From positions 1,860,001 to 1,924,000 of the forward strand of contig NC_064652.1 of NCBI RefSeq assembly GCF_001723175.1: a stretch of DNA of 64,000 nucleotides, read 5' to 3'. Shown here in pieces: positions 47,419-59,600 of this stretch. The first letter of the stretch is position 1; every line of letters begins with the position of its first letter. The stretch is from Penicillium oxalicum (taxonomy: Eukaryota > Ascomycota > Eurotiomycetes > Eurotiales > Aspergillaceae). The position numbers and the translations under genes were made by a program. The notes below the pieces were generated by a model that did no database searches, was not told the origin of the DNA, and saw only the letters and a program-made list of their open reading frames with translations.

Positions 47419-48292
47419 TCAAATGGGTTTGATCTGAAAAGGCAATTGTCATACGGTCAGTTCCCTTCAGTTCCTGCAAGAGATGCAGAGGTCAAATTTT
47501 TATTCGAGCCATACCTTGAAGTGCAGAGAGATGAGGGAGAACACAAGTGCTTTGAGATCCTGCACCAAGTAATAGAACACGCGAAGACCCTCAGGGTCAG
47601 CCGATTCAGTCACATCGACCAACGAGCCGATTTTCGCGGTCTACGGGGGAGGAAAGAATCGTCAGCTTCTGGATGCAGCCACACAAGTGTGTTTTTTGGG
47701 GGAATGTCCTCGATCCTACCTCAAAAGAGATGTGTTCGTTGCCCAGTCGGATTTCCAGCTCTTGGCGACCGTCCTTGTTTTTTTGTGGCCATTTTGAGTC
47801 GTCCTCCCTGGGATTGAGTGTCAGCGTCGAGTTTCTGAAAGGTGACAAAGCCGACTTCATACTTCAGGATTTCACTCTGCTTGATAATGCGTTTGATTTC
47901 CTCGATCATGGCGGAGCTCACACACACTGTTCCCCAGTCAGATCACATGCGACTCGCACGGCGCGGGGAGTGTCCCACTCACTCTCTTTGCGGATGAGGG
48001 AGTCATTGCGGTAATTGGAGTTATTCGCGTATCGCACAGCAGCGCTACTACCGTCTGCGATTGTTCGGAAGTCGAATTCTGCGGGTAAACGTTAGGTGTT
48101 GCCGGGAAGAGCGATCAAGCTCTCCATGTGAGGGTTTGAACTGACCGAGAAACTCGTGGCCGAAGCGCCCGGAGTGACCGGAGCTATAAAAAGAGGTGTC
48201 AGCAGCCGTGAGAGATTTTGGTTAACTTGCTCTGCCAGAAGTCTGGCTTGCACTTACTAGTAGCGAAGGTAGAAGGTGTCGTTTGTCGACAT
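47419..48292 (-). CDS. mago: Mago nashi, exon-junction complex core subunit
   Basis: Seven short exons encode about 150 residues, the standard length. The protein is extremely conserved: [64 protein letters not shown] and the C-terminal HFKIKPI are all present after splicing. Mago pairs with Y14/Rbm8 and locks eIF4A3 onto mRNA upstream of exon junctions, linking splicing to export, localisation and, in some species, decay. All splice sites are GT-AG, and the last intron leaves only IKPI in the final exon. The gene is divergent from SEC26 with only 422 bp between start codons. Its presence indicates an exon-junction complex, which budding yeast has lost, in keeping with this intron-rich genome. 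Confidence 0.97.
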
Positions 48293-48714
48293 TTTGAAGG
48301 GAAGCTATCTCTTGATAGGAACGAATTTCAAGCGGACTGCCCGTACGAATAAGGTGATGGAGTAAGGTTGGAGGCCGGCAGCTGGAACCCAGCTTAGTCA
48401 TCCACACAGAGGCCGACCCGGCAGCGGACCTGGAGGTCCAAAGGGACAGGTTGATGCTCCCACTTCCGTTTCACCCCCCCATTCGCGCTTCTCCAACCAA
48501 CACACCCATAATATTTCATGCTGGCGAGGGGTGCTGGACTAATTTGATTGCGCGTTTCTGAAATTGGTCTGAAGCTTCCGTCCGTGGGAGATTTCTACCT
48601 CCGGTGCGTGCTGCGAAAGGGCGACTGGCCCGCTGAGCTGTCCAAAACATTCCCCCGGCCTGACCACTTGCAGCTCCCTTCGACTTCACGGCTGTCGCCT
48701 CAGAGCCTACCACC
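48293..48714. promoter_or_regulatory. Compact bidirectional promoter of mago and SEC26
   Basis: The two start codons point away from each other across 422 bp, so this must contain both promoters and leaders. A C-run at 48473-48479 is the only striking tract. No TATA box is evident. Confidence 0.55.
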
Positions 48715-51700
48715 ATGGCGTCCTTTCTCGAAAACTCATACAGTCTTGTCCATCTGGACAACACGGCCGACCAGCCGACCGTGCAGGAACTGAAACTCCA
48801 GCTGGAAAAGGGCAATGATGAGACCAAGATGGATACAATGCGGACGATTATTACGATTATGCTCAATGGTGATCCGATGCCACAGCTCCTTATGCACATC
48901 ATCCGCTTTGTCATGCCCGCAAAGAGCAAGGCCCTGAAGAAATTGTTATATTTCTACTACGAGATCTGCCCCAAACTGGATGCGAGTGGTAAATTGAAGC
49001 AGGAGATGATCTTGGTCTGGTAGGGAAAATCCCCCACTTCGTTCCATCGTGGTTGAGGCGATCAATTGACCCCATTGTGTTTAGCAATGGCATCCGAAAC
49101 GATCTGCAACATGCAAACGAATACATCCGAGGAAACACTCTCCGATTCCTATGCAAGCTGCGCGAACCTGAACTCATCGAACCCCTCCTTTCCTCGGCCC
49201 GCTCTTGTCTGGAGAATCGCCACGCCTACGTGCGGAAGAACGCTGCATGGGCGGTTGCTTCTATCTTCCAACACTCCGAGGTTCTCATTCCTGATGCGCC
49301 GGAGCTGCTTCAAGCTTTCTTGGAGAAAGAGTTAGATGGCACTTGCAAGCGCAATGCATTCGCCGCTTTGATGTCGATCAGCCACGAGAAGGCACTTGAA
49401 TATCTCGGCACAACTTTCGACACCATCCCTAATACCGACGAGCTCCTTCAGCTGGCTGAGCTTGAGTTCTTGCGGAAAGATGCTATTCAAAACACCCAAA
49501 ATAAGGTGCGTCCCCGCTCCACTGCCCTTTGCGACAGCCACTTGTTTCGCCGTTTATGACTGACAGGGTCTTCCAGTCGCGATACCTGAAGCTCATGCTC
49601 GAGCTACTCGATGCTCCTACTAGCACCGTTGTCTATGAAGCCGCCACCTCTCTTACTGCCCTCACCAGCAACCCTGTCGCTGTCAAGGCCGCGGCGGGCA
49701 AGCTGATCGAGCTTGCGATCCGGGAGGCAGACAACAATGTGAAGCTGATAGTCTTGGATCGTGTTGATCATCTCAGAATGCGCAACGAAGGCGTCCTGGA
49801 CGACCTGACCATGGAGATTCTGCGTGTTCTCACTAGTCCTGACATCGATGTCCGGCGAAAGGCCCTCGGTATTGCGTTGGAGATGGTATCGAGCAAGAAT
49901 GTTGAAGAGATCGTCATGCTCTTGAAGAAAGAGCTGGCAAAAACTGTCAACGAGCAGTACGAACAGAATAGTGAATACCGTCAACTGCTGGTACAGTCAA
50001 TACACAGCTGTGCCATCAAGTTCTCAGAGATTGCCGCCAGTGTGGTCGACTTGTTGATGGACTTTATCGCCGATTTCAACAACAACTCTGCGGTTGATGT
50101 GATTTCATTTGTCAAGGAAGTCGTCGAGAAGTTCCCAGATCTCCGCAGCGCCATTGTCGACCGCTTGGTATCCACTCTGAGTGAGGTCCGTGCCGGCAAG
50201 GTATACCGCGGTGTGCTTTGGGTGATCGGAGAGTACTCCCTTGAAGAGAAGGACATTCGTGAAGCATGGAAGAAAATTCGCGCCAGTCTGGGTGAAATTC
50301 CCATCTTGGCCTCGGAGCAACGCCTCCTTGACGAGGTCCCCGACGATAACGCGCTTTTGCAGGAGGCGGCCAACGGGCATGGCAAGAGTGCTCCCACCGG
50401 GTCGCGCAAAATCCTGGCTGATGGCACATATGCCACGGAGAGTGCTCTCACCAGCCAATCTGCTGCCGCTGCCCGTCTGGAGGCCGTCAAGGCCGCACAG
50501 AAGCCTCCTCTTCGCCAACTCATTCTCGACGGCGACTATTATCTGTCTACCGTCCTCTCTTCAACCCTGACGAAATTGGTCATGCGCCATTCTGAAGTTT
50601 CTCAAGATACCGCCCGTACCAATGCCCTCCGTGCTGAAGCTATGCTTATCATGATCTCCATCTTGCGCGTCGGTCAGTCACAGTTCGTCAAGGCGCCAAT
50701 CGACGAGGACTCCGTCGATCGTATCATGACGTGTGTTCGTTCCCTCGCCGAATTCTCCGAGAACAAGGAACTCGAGACCACTTTCCTCGAAGATACTCGC
50801 AAGGCCTTCCGCGCCATGGTCCAAGTTGAGGACAAGAAGCGTGCTGCGAAGGAGGCGGTGGAAAAGGCCAAGAGTGCTGTGCAAATCGACGACGCCATTC
50901 CGATCCGCCAGTTCACCAAGAAGAACAGCGTAGAGGGCGCGGAAGAGATTGAGCTGGACTTGGCGAAGGCCACGGGGGGAGATACCGTCACCGAAAATGT
51001 CTCCTCAAAGCTCAGTCGTGTTGTGCAGTTGACTGGATTCTCCGACTCCGTTTACGCCGAAGCCTACGTCACCGTCCACCAGTTCGACATTGTGCTCGAC
51101 GTGCTCTTGGTCAACCAAACCGCCGAGACCCTTCAGAATCTCTCGGTCGAGTTTGCCACGCTTGGAGATCTCAAGGTCGTTGAACGACCCTCGACCCACA
51201 ACTTGGGTCCTCGCGATTTCCTGAATGTTCAAGCCACCGTCAAGGTTTCCTCGACCGATACGGGCGTGATCTTCGGAAACATTGTTTACGATGGTCCCAG
51301 CTCTACGGAAACCCACGTGGTCATCCTGAACGACATCCATGCGGACATCATGGACTACATCCAGCCCGCGCACTGTACCGAGACACAATTCCGGTCCATG
51401 TGGACTGAGTTTGAATGGGAGAACAAGGTCAACATCAACTCCAAGGCCAAGACTTTGCGCGAGTTCCTGAAGCAGTTGATGGAGAGCACCAATATGGCCT
51501 GTTTGACCCCGGAGGCATCGCTCAAGGGTGACTGTCGTTTCTTGAGCGCCAACTTGTATGCTCGAAGTGTATTTGGTACGTCTCTCTTGCATTTTCTGCT
51601 TGCACCCACGAGGTGGTGGGTCGGTTTTCTTTTCCCCTTGCTAACTTGTGACTTCCTCATGACTAGGTGAGGATGCTTTGGCCAACCTCAGTATCGAAAA

Positions 51701-51809
51701 GGAAGGTGATGATGGGCCTATTACTGGATTTGTTCGGATTCGCAGCCGCTCGCAAGGTCTGGCTTTGAGTCTCGGGTCACTGAAGGGCTTGAAAGCGGCA
51801 GCGGCTTGA
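48715..51809 (+). CDS. SEC26: Coatomer beta subunit (COPI)
   Basis: Four exons (48715-49019, 49085-49505, 49577-51575, 51667-51809) give 955 residues, the usual length for beta-COP. The N-terminal adaptin-like solenoid includes [52 protein letters not shown] and [15 protein letters not shown]. The C-terminal coatomer beta appendage region includes [36 protein letters not shown] and the final [20 protein letters not shown]. Beta-COP with beta', alpha, gamma, delta, epsilon and zeta coats Golgi-derived vesicles recruited by Arf1 for retrograde transport to the ER. The third exon begins after the AG at 49575-49576, since the earlier AG at 49565-49566 is out of frame. No defects are seen. Confidence 0.97.
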
Positions 51810-52525
51810 GTAGATTTTGTTATTCATTTCCCAGCGGACTATACAATTAAAGTGATGTCTTTTTTTTTCCCTCTTTGCCTCTTTCTTTCCCCCTTCTACT
51901 TTCTTTGTTTTTGACTCCCCCGCGGCCGGCATTTCTATTCGCGCGCTTGTGATTGTTCAATTTTCAATATCCTGTATCAAGAGACTGAGGAGGGGAGGTT
52001 TCCAAACTCCCTGATAGGCAATGATCTGGGCTTCATCTGTCGCTCTCCTCGTGGACAGTTTCATAAGCGCAGTGTTTTTTTTTCTACCCTTTTTTTTGGT
52101 CGAGGTCACCTTTAATACAAGCTCGAGGTTTTCCAAGTTGAGAACAAATAAGCGCTGAACCAAAAGCCTTGTTGATTCGGGAAAATCGACGTAGCGTGTT
52201 CGCAAATGTCTTATGCGAACAGCCGATTGGATTCATCTCATTATCTCACTGTACTGTCGGTCTTGGTAGTACGAGTGTAGTACAGAATCGAAGACGCGGT
52301 ACGAGCCTCCGGTAAGCAAGAGACGTAAGGAACCGGAACTCGCGGATTCGCGCCAACTCGCGGCTGTGCTCCTTGGATCGCCTCCGCACTACATCCTCCT
52401 GTCGTCCCATTTGTACCTTCTATCGTGGAGCGCCCGTGCCTTACATTTATCAATTGTATATTTTTTTTCTTTGCTTTGGAAATTGGCCATGTGGTGAATG
52501 AGCCTCTATTTATAACCCTTGCAGA
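51810..52525. other. Intergenic spacer
   Basis: T-rich and CT-rich runs from 51856 to 51910 fit the SEC26 3' UTR, and the right half is the LCB4 promoter region. Short frames here have no motifs. Confidence 0.5.
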
Positions 52526-54224
52526 ATGTCGTCCTCGAATCCGGCCCTGGAGCCGTCGGAACCACCGCGACAGCATGACTCGACCATCATTGTAGACAAA
52601 GCTGTCTCCCTCACATTAAGCAGCGATTCTCTCCTAATTGTCGGTACGATGCGAACCCCAAAGCCTCGAGAACAAATTTCGAGGTCATTGTCCAACTGAA
52701 ATCAATTCTAGATGATCGATCTCACCACAAATCCGCCCGTGGGTGCTGTGCGCCATTCAAGTCGAGTAAGTTGACCCCCTGCCTCTTGCGCCATGCGCAT
52801 TTGATGGTTTCGCAACACTTCTCCCAAGTTCAACCGGGCTTCTCTCAAGACTTTGTGGTCTGATCTGTACCTCCTGCCGGGCTTTAGGCACTCAAAGCGA
52901 ATCCACCGTGGCAATCTCTTTGTACAATATCCTGGACGCCGAAATCAATCCGACGAGCCTCGTGATCACGTATGCGCAACATTCACACAAGGACAACGTG
53001 ACCGTGACGGCACTCCGATACGCGATCGGAGAGACGGAAAAGCCCGCCATTGAAGCTTGGATGACCCGATTACTGGATCTCGCCTACGGGTCCGCACAGC
53101 GACGCAAGCGATTGAAGGTCCTGATCAACCCTCATGGGGGCAAGGGCAACGCCGCCAGTCTGTATCATAAATACGGGGCGCCGATCCTCGCTGCTGCTCG
53201 GTGTCACTTGGACGTTCAGACGACCGAATACAACGGCCATGCCATCAAGATCGCGGAGGAGCTCGATCTCGACGCCTACGACGCGGTAGTTTGTTGCTCT
53301 GGAGACGGCTTGCCATATGAAGTGTTCAATGGGCTGGGCAAACGATCCAATGGCCGTGAGGCGCTCGCTCGAGTAGCAGTCGCTTTGCTGCCATGCGGCT
53401 CTGGAAATGGGCTGACGTGGAACTGTTTCGGCACGGGCAGTAATTCCATCGCTGCGTTGGGCATCGTCAAAGGGTTGAGAACACCCATCGACTTGGTTTC
53501 GGTCACCCAAAAGGACTCCCGGACTCTGTCCTTCCTCTCGCAATCATTTGGAATCGTGGCCGAGTCCGATCTGGCCACCGAGCATATTCGCTGGATGGGC
53601 GCTCAACGATTTACCTACGGCTTCCTCGTTCGACTTCTCCGACGTACAGTGTGGCCTTGTGATTTGGCCGTCAAGGTTGTCCTGGATGACAAACAGGCCA
53701 TCAAGGAACACTATAAGTCTTTTAGTCTCAAAGAGGACGAAGACGCCGATTCATTGACGGATCGGAGCCGCATCGATGCTGCGCACAAGTCACCGGGTCT
53801 CCCAAAGCTCCAGTTTGGCACCGTTCAGGATGAGCTCCCCGGAGACTGGGAGGTGGTCTCGGGCGAAACGATGGGCAACTTCTATGCCGGTAATATGGCT
53901 ATCATGTCCAAGGATGCCAACTTTTTCCCCGCATCTCTCCCCAACGATGGACTGATGGATGTTGTCACAATTGACGGCAATGTCAGTCGGTCGACCTCAC
54001 TCAAGATGATGACTGAGATCGAAACGGGCGGGTTCTTTGACATGCCCGAGGTCCATATTCGAAAGGCCCTTGCCTATCGTCTCGTTCCCCATCAAAAGGA
54101 AGGATACATTAGCGTCGATGGAGAACGGATCCCTTTTGAAGCACTGCAGTGTGAAGTGCACCAGGGCTTGGGTACGGTCCTTTCGAAATCAAAACGTGTA
54201 TATCAAGCCGAAGGGCCGAAATGA
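52526..54224 (+). CDS. LCB4: Sphingoid long-chain base kinase (sphingosine kinase family)
   Basis: Three exons, 52526-52643, 52712-52765 and 52888-54224, encode 502 residues. The diacylglycerol-kinase-type catalytic domain starts around residue 125 with LKVLINPHGGKGNA (nucleotide binding). It contains the catalytic SGDGLPYEVFNGL and PCGSGNGLTWNCF. The C-terminal lobe has NFYAGNMAIMSKDANFFP, DGLMDVVTI and EGYISVDGERIPFE. These enzymes phosphorylate phytosphingosine and dihydrosphingosine to their 1-phosphates, which are signalling lipids degraded by Dpl1. The ATP-binding GG pair and the GDG catalytic aspartate are intact. I started at the ATG at 52526 because it gives an open first exon with a phase-1 donor; exon 2 is only 54 nt. 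Confidence 0.95.
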
Positions 54225-54723
54225 GGGGGGTTGTTTGCGAGCTTGTCTTCGATCCATGATCGGATCCAGAAAGACGCACCCACGCCACGCCGTGTTTCGA
54301 GTCACATTTGCCATCCTTAATCCTGATACCCCAACGCCGGAAGACCGATTCGCAGTCTTTGAAGTTTCTTTTTTTCCCCTGTCCCTTCTTTATTCTACTA
54401 CTTGCCGCCTACTTTCGGTCCCGCCGAGTTCGTTCAAAGTACATAAGTGTCTGTGTCTAGTAAATGGTATTCATCGACCCGCTTTTGATGATTTTAAGTC
54501 AATAACACCTCCGGGATCTTTCCCTTTGATTACGGATCTCAATGTCTTAGCCAGCAGTCACTGCCAGGCTTCTACTTGTGTTTTTCACCCCCAAAAAATC
54601 CGAGGATAACGGGTATCCCGTTCTTGGTCAAGTACGTATTTCGCTGCGTGAATGATGATGCTGTACAAAGTTGACTACCAGACAAGTACATGGGGAGCTC
54701 CATCTAAGTAGGTCGGTCGCGAC
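54225..54723. other. Convergent spacer
   Basis: This is shared 3' flank of LCB4 and RRP1. A frame of 190 codons running from inside LCB4 into this spacer is a shadow of the coding strand. Confidence 0.5.
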
Positions 54724-55834
54724 TTAGTCGTCAAACCCTCCCCACTCGCCATCGCTGTCTTCCTCCTCCTCTGTTTCCCTCGTTCGAATGCCCCACTCGA
54801 CCAGTCGGTCGTCGTCAAGGGCCTCGATGCATCTTGTCCGAACGGGCTTGTAGGGACTCTCCGCACGCAACTTCTCCAAAGGTCGCAGCAACAACTCCAT
54901 GGGCACATCACCCTTGATCTTTCTGCCCTTGGTTTCACCGTCCTCATTCGTCTCGCCTCCCTCAAACTCCAGCACTTTCTCCAATTCATCAACCCAAAGA
55001 TCGATCAGATGATAGCGAAGCCCGTCCGGGCCGTGCGGCATCGGAACGAAGTTGGGATCCTTCTCGTCGATAACGGGCTTCGATACGTGATCGGGGTGGA
55101 AGTTGAGAGGGCAGAGGGGCCCTTCTTCAATCATCGAGATGTAAGCCTCGAGATCGGCCCATTTGCCATCGCCCTCTTCCGTGGTGTTCTCCGCGGGGGC
55201 CGCTTCGCTCGCATCCTGCTTCTTTTGCTTTTTGCCGCGACCTGGTTTGCCATTGTCCTGGCGCTTGCGCTTCTTGGCATCTCCGATCTCAGTCTTGTTC
55301 GGCCCCTTTACGAAAATCTCGAATGCGACGCCAACATAGCAGCGGATTAGGAATAGGTACTTGTCGAGTCGTAAACGGTCCAAAGAGTGAAAGTCTCGGC
55401 CAATGGTGATCCAGAAGGCGCGCAAGAAGCGATGGAGGGTAGCGTGAGGGAGGGAAGGGACGAGAGAGTAAGAGAGGGCGCGGGCGAGTGCTTGTTGGGT
55501 AAGAGGTCGGTCGGAGTGATAGAAGCCTTCATTTCATTGATTAATTGCCGTGCCTTAAAAAAAAATCGAGCTCGGGCGAGATCAGACGGCGGATGATGGA
55601 CGCATACAGAAGAAAAGACCTTTCCAAAGCTTCACCAGGTCAATCAATGTGAGATCATTGCGAGAGCGCAAAAAAAGTGTCAAGGAATCTAGGGCCTTGT
55701 CGCGGACTTTGCGGTCTGGAAGCATGTAGAGAATTGTGTCAGTCTTGGGAATGAGTACTCGCAATTCGATGGCAAGTGGACCTACCGCTTGAGGCAAGCT
55801 CCTTTACAAAAGGAGTCTTTGAAATGTCGGTCAT
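54724..55834 (-). CDS. RRP1: Ribosomal RNA processing protein Rrp1/Nop52
   Basis: Three exons begin at 55834: 55786-55834, a second ending within GLFFC near 55608, and the long last exon from about 55525 to 54724. The N-terminus (MTDISKTPFVKELASS) and DRKVRDKALDSLTLFL lead into WKGLFFCFYHSDRPLTQQ, the hallmark of the Nop52 domain. HRFLRAFWITIGRDFHSLDR and LDKYLFLIRCYV follow. A basic segment (KKRKRQDNGKPGRGKKQKK) resembles a nucleolar localisation signal, and the C-terminus is acidic (ETEEEEDSDGEWGGFDD). Rrp1 is needed to process 27S pre-rRNA to 25S and 5.8S in the nucleolus during 60S subunit assembly. It is divergent from the ABC transporter and convergent with LCB4. Confidence 0.95.
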
Positions 55835-56697
55835 CTTGATCACGCGCTTGTCAATTCAAGTGGTGAATAGACGGGCTACGCTGTTTTATTATCTTTGGAT
55901 CTCGGCGATAAAATCATTTTTTTTTCTGTTCTGATATCGGGGTTTGCATTGTTTGCATTGTTTGCTACTGAGGTCCCGGGTATCTGATGCCTGAGGCTTC
56001 ATGTCGATCATCAGGTCCATTTGAGCCTCGCCGCTGAGCCGCGAGCGTCATATTCATTCTATACAGCGAGGCCTAATATTAAGGTTGCCTTTCGTTCTGA
56101 CTGGCATAGAGATCCTAGTAGCTCATAAAATAGCACAAAATCTGCATTACATCGATCTCTTGCAAGAAAGCGATACGACCCACCATCCTACTAGACCTAG
56201 ATCGGGAGGATGACGACCGCAATGTATGCATCGGGTGGTGACCATTCCGGGATCCGTCTGTTACCGCTGGAACGTGTGAGCTTCCGTTGACCAACGATGG
56301 TTGACATCATGACTTTACGGCCGACTACGACCCATGGCTTCTTGCATCCCTAGTTCTCAGCCTGTCAAGAGATGACTCCGAATGTGTCTTGAAGACACTA
56401 GGTACTGGTGTGGAGTCGATCTCGCAAGCATGTACTTCAATCCGTGGTAGCTGTGACCAGCGTGCCTGTGAGGCCCTGATGCATAAGAACCATTGACGCT
56501 GCTGTTTACTCTGCGTGCATTTGTTCGCTCTTTACTGAGCAATTAACAGAGGCAAAAAAAACCCCCATCTACTGTTTATTGCTCTCGTTTTTTTCTCTCA
56601 AATTCTTCTGAACGCCAGTTTCATATCTTATATAGCACTGCTCATCCCATCTCAGTCCCGTGGCCTCCCTTGCGCGAGCCCGTTGAGTGATTGCGAT
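55835..56697. promoter_or_regulatory. Divergent upstream region of RRP1 and the ABC transporter
   Basis: This is 863 bp without a recognisable gene. A poly-T tract lies at 55918-55926. A TATATA-like element (tcttatatagcac, about 56627-56639) lies about 65 bp before the transporter ATG and could be its TATA box. Confidence 0.5.
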
Positions 56698-59600
56698 ATG
56701 GAGAACCAAGCCAGGGACTCGGATATCTCTCCAGCAGGCTCATCAGTCCATGATGGACTGAGCTCCGAGGCGACTCCTGGGAACGAAATGCCCGGTTTCG
56801 AATACATCAATCCTGGAGATCGAGAGGAGCTGGTGCGTGTTGCCTCGAACTTCCCTCGAAAGCGAAGAGCGAGCTCTAGAGCTGGTCATCTGGCGAGTCT
56901 TGAAAAGGAAGAAACTATCGGTGATATCGCGGCGGATGATCCGGTGATTGATCCGACGAGTGACAGGTTCGATCATTACAAATGGGCGAGAACGATGCTG
57001 AAGATGATGGACAAAGCCGGCATTCCTTTGCGCAAATCAACGGGTGTCGTGTGGGAACACCTGAATATTGCTGGTTCGGGATCTGCTCTCCAGTATCAAA
57101 ACAATGTTGGCTCCGTTGCTCTCGCCCCGTTTCGACCTCAGGAGTACATTTCCTTTGGGAAAACCCGTTCACAGAAACAGATTCTCCGCAACTTTGATGG
57201 ACTGCTGAAAAGTGGCGAATTGCTCATTGTCCTAGGAAGACCAGGAAGCGGCTGCTCGACTCTACTCAAGTCATTGACTGGGGAGTTGCATGGTCTCCAA
57301 CTCGTCAAGGGCTCAGACATTCAATACAATGGCATCCCCATGGATCGCATGCGTCGCGAGTTCAAAGGCGAGGTGTTGTACAACCAAGAGGTTGACAAGC
57401 ATTTTCCACATTTGACCGTTGGTGAAACGCTGGAGTTTGCAGCGGCCGCGCGCACGCCAGAAACTCGCCTAGAAGGCGTCAGTCGATCCGTTTTCTCAAA
57501 GCATATCACGCAGGTGGCCATGGCGGTATTTGGCTTGAGTCATACATACAACACAAAAGGTAGGGCAGGAACGAGCTTTCATTGTTGATATCGGGTCTTC
57601 TTGTTGAGGAAACACTTTGCTCATGATGTCTCTGCAGTTGGCGATGACTATATTCGAGGAGTCTCGGGGGGTGAGCGAAAACGAGTCAGGTAAGCTTGTG
57701 CTTCTTCCACTTTGCGAACGACCTTTCTAGCTGACAGGACCGTTAGCATCGCCGAGATGGCCTGTAAGTCATTCCTTCGCTTCAAAGCGGTATTGTCAGT
57801 TTCTAAACAGGTTTCCAGTATCTGGAGCGCCTGTTGGCGCTTGGGACAACAGCACTCGGGGTTTAGACTCTGCAAGTGCACTGGAATTTGCAAAAGCCTT
57901 GCGAGTTTCCGCCAACTTGACGGGCTCATGCCATGCGGTCGCAATCTATCAGGCTTCCCAGGCAATCTACGATGTCTTTGATAAGGTGGTAGTCTTGTAT
58001 GAGGGAAGAGAAATCTTCTTCGGTCCATGCAATGCCGCGAGAGACTACTTCATCGACATGGGGTGGGAGTGTCCTGCTCGTCAAACAACCGGCGACTTCC
58101 TCACTTCCGTCACCAATCCGCAGGAGCGGCAACCAAGAGACGGCTTTGAAGGCAAGGTGCCCCGTACTCCAGATGATTTTGAGGCCTATTGGAAGAAGAG
58201 CTTCTACTATGCCTCGCTTCAGAAGGACATTGCTCGATATCATGAGGCTTTTCCACCGGGAGGCCCTGCTGAGCGTGATTTCAACCAGACCAAGCGTGTG
58301 CGACAGGCGAAGCATGTTCGGCCGAAGAGCCCATACGTAATCTCGCTTCCAATGCAGGTTCGACTCTGTGTGAAGAGAGCTTACCAGAGGTATGATCGCT
58401 GGCTTTAAATCTTATCTCTTCCCCTTCTGGTCGTGATCGAGCTCACATATTGCTGCAGAATCTGGAATGACAAGCCATCTACACTTACGACTGTGATTGG
58501 GCGTATCGTCATGTCGCTAATCATTGGTTCCATTTATTATGGGTAACCACTTACCACCTTGCTGACAATGGTCAAAATACTTGCTTACACTATTGATATA
58601 GAACTCCGGACGCAACGGCTGGTTTCCAGAGCAAAGGTGCTGCACTGTTCTTCTCCGTTCTGTGAGTTAATTCCAACAAAAACCATTTTCAAAGACAAGC
58701 AATTCTGACATGGCCTGCAGCATGAATGCCTTGATCAGTATTACTGAAATCAACTCGCTCTACGATCAACGACCCATTATCGAAAAACAAGCATCATATG
58801 CCTTTGTCCATCCTTTTGCCGAGGCTTTAGGTGGAATAGTGGCGGACATACCAGTCAAATTTGTGTCTGCCGTCGTTTTCAACGTCATTTTTTACTTCCT
58901 CGCCAGCCTGGTAGGCACATTTCCACGTGAAAAATACTTGAGAAGCCCTGTTTCTAACAAGCTATTCACCAGCGAGCTGAGCCCTCTCAATTCTTCATCT
59001 TCTTTCTCTTCACCTTCCTGAGTACGCTGACTATGTCAGGCGTCTTCCGAACTCTGGCAGCCTCAACCAAGACACTTGCACAAGCTATGTCCATGGCGGG
59101 TGTTATGGTGCTAGCCATTGTGATATACACCGGTTTTGTGATTCCCACGCCGCAGATGCAGGATATTCCATGGTTCAGCTGGATTCGTTGGATTAACCCA
59201 GTATTTTACACATTCGAAGCTCTCGTCGCAAACGAGTTCCACGGCCGCCAGTTCATATGCTCACAATTCATCCCTGCATATCCAAACCTGTCCGGTGACA
59301 CCTTCATCTGTGCTGTACGAGGAGCAGTGACTGGACAGAGGACTGTATCAGGAGACGCTTACATCGAAAGCCAGTACCAGTACACTTACGCCCACGTTTG
59401 GAGGAACCTCGGTATCGTGATCGGTTTCTGGATCTTCTTCATGGCTTGCTATTTGCTCGCTTCTGAGCTCAACTCGGCCACCTCTTCGACTGCAGAATTT
59501 CTCGTCTTCAGAAGAGGCCATGTACCCGCGCACTTGCGACATCTGGAGAAGAATGGCAAAGCAAAGAGTGCCGCAGAGATCTCACCTCCTGTTAAGAAGT

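Noticed and set aside
49506..49566. Acceptor AG at 49565-49566 for SEC26 intron 2
   Set aside because: It puts exon 3 out of frame; the AG ten bases further on keeps frame and conservation.
54037..54609. 190-codon frame overlapping the LCB4 3' end
   Set aside because: It is a shadow of the kinase coding strand that runs on into the 3' UTR.
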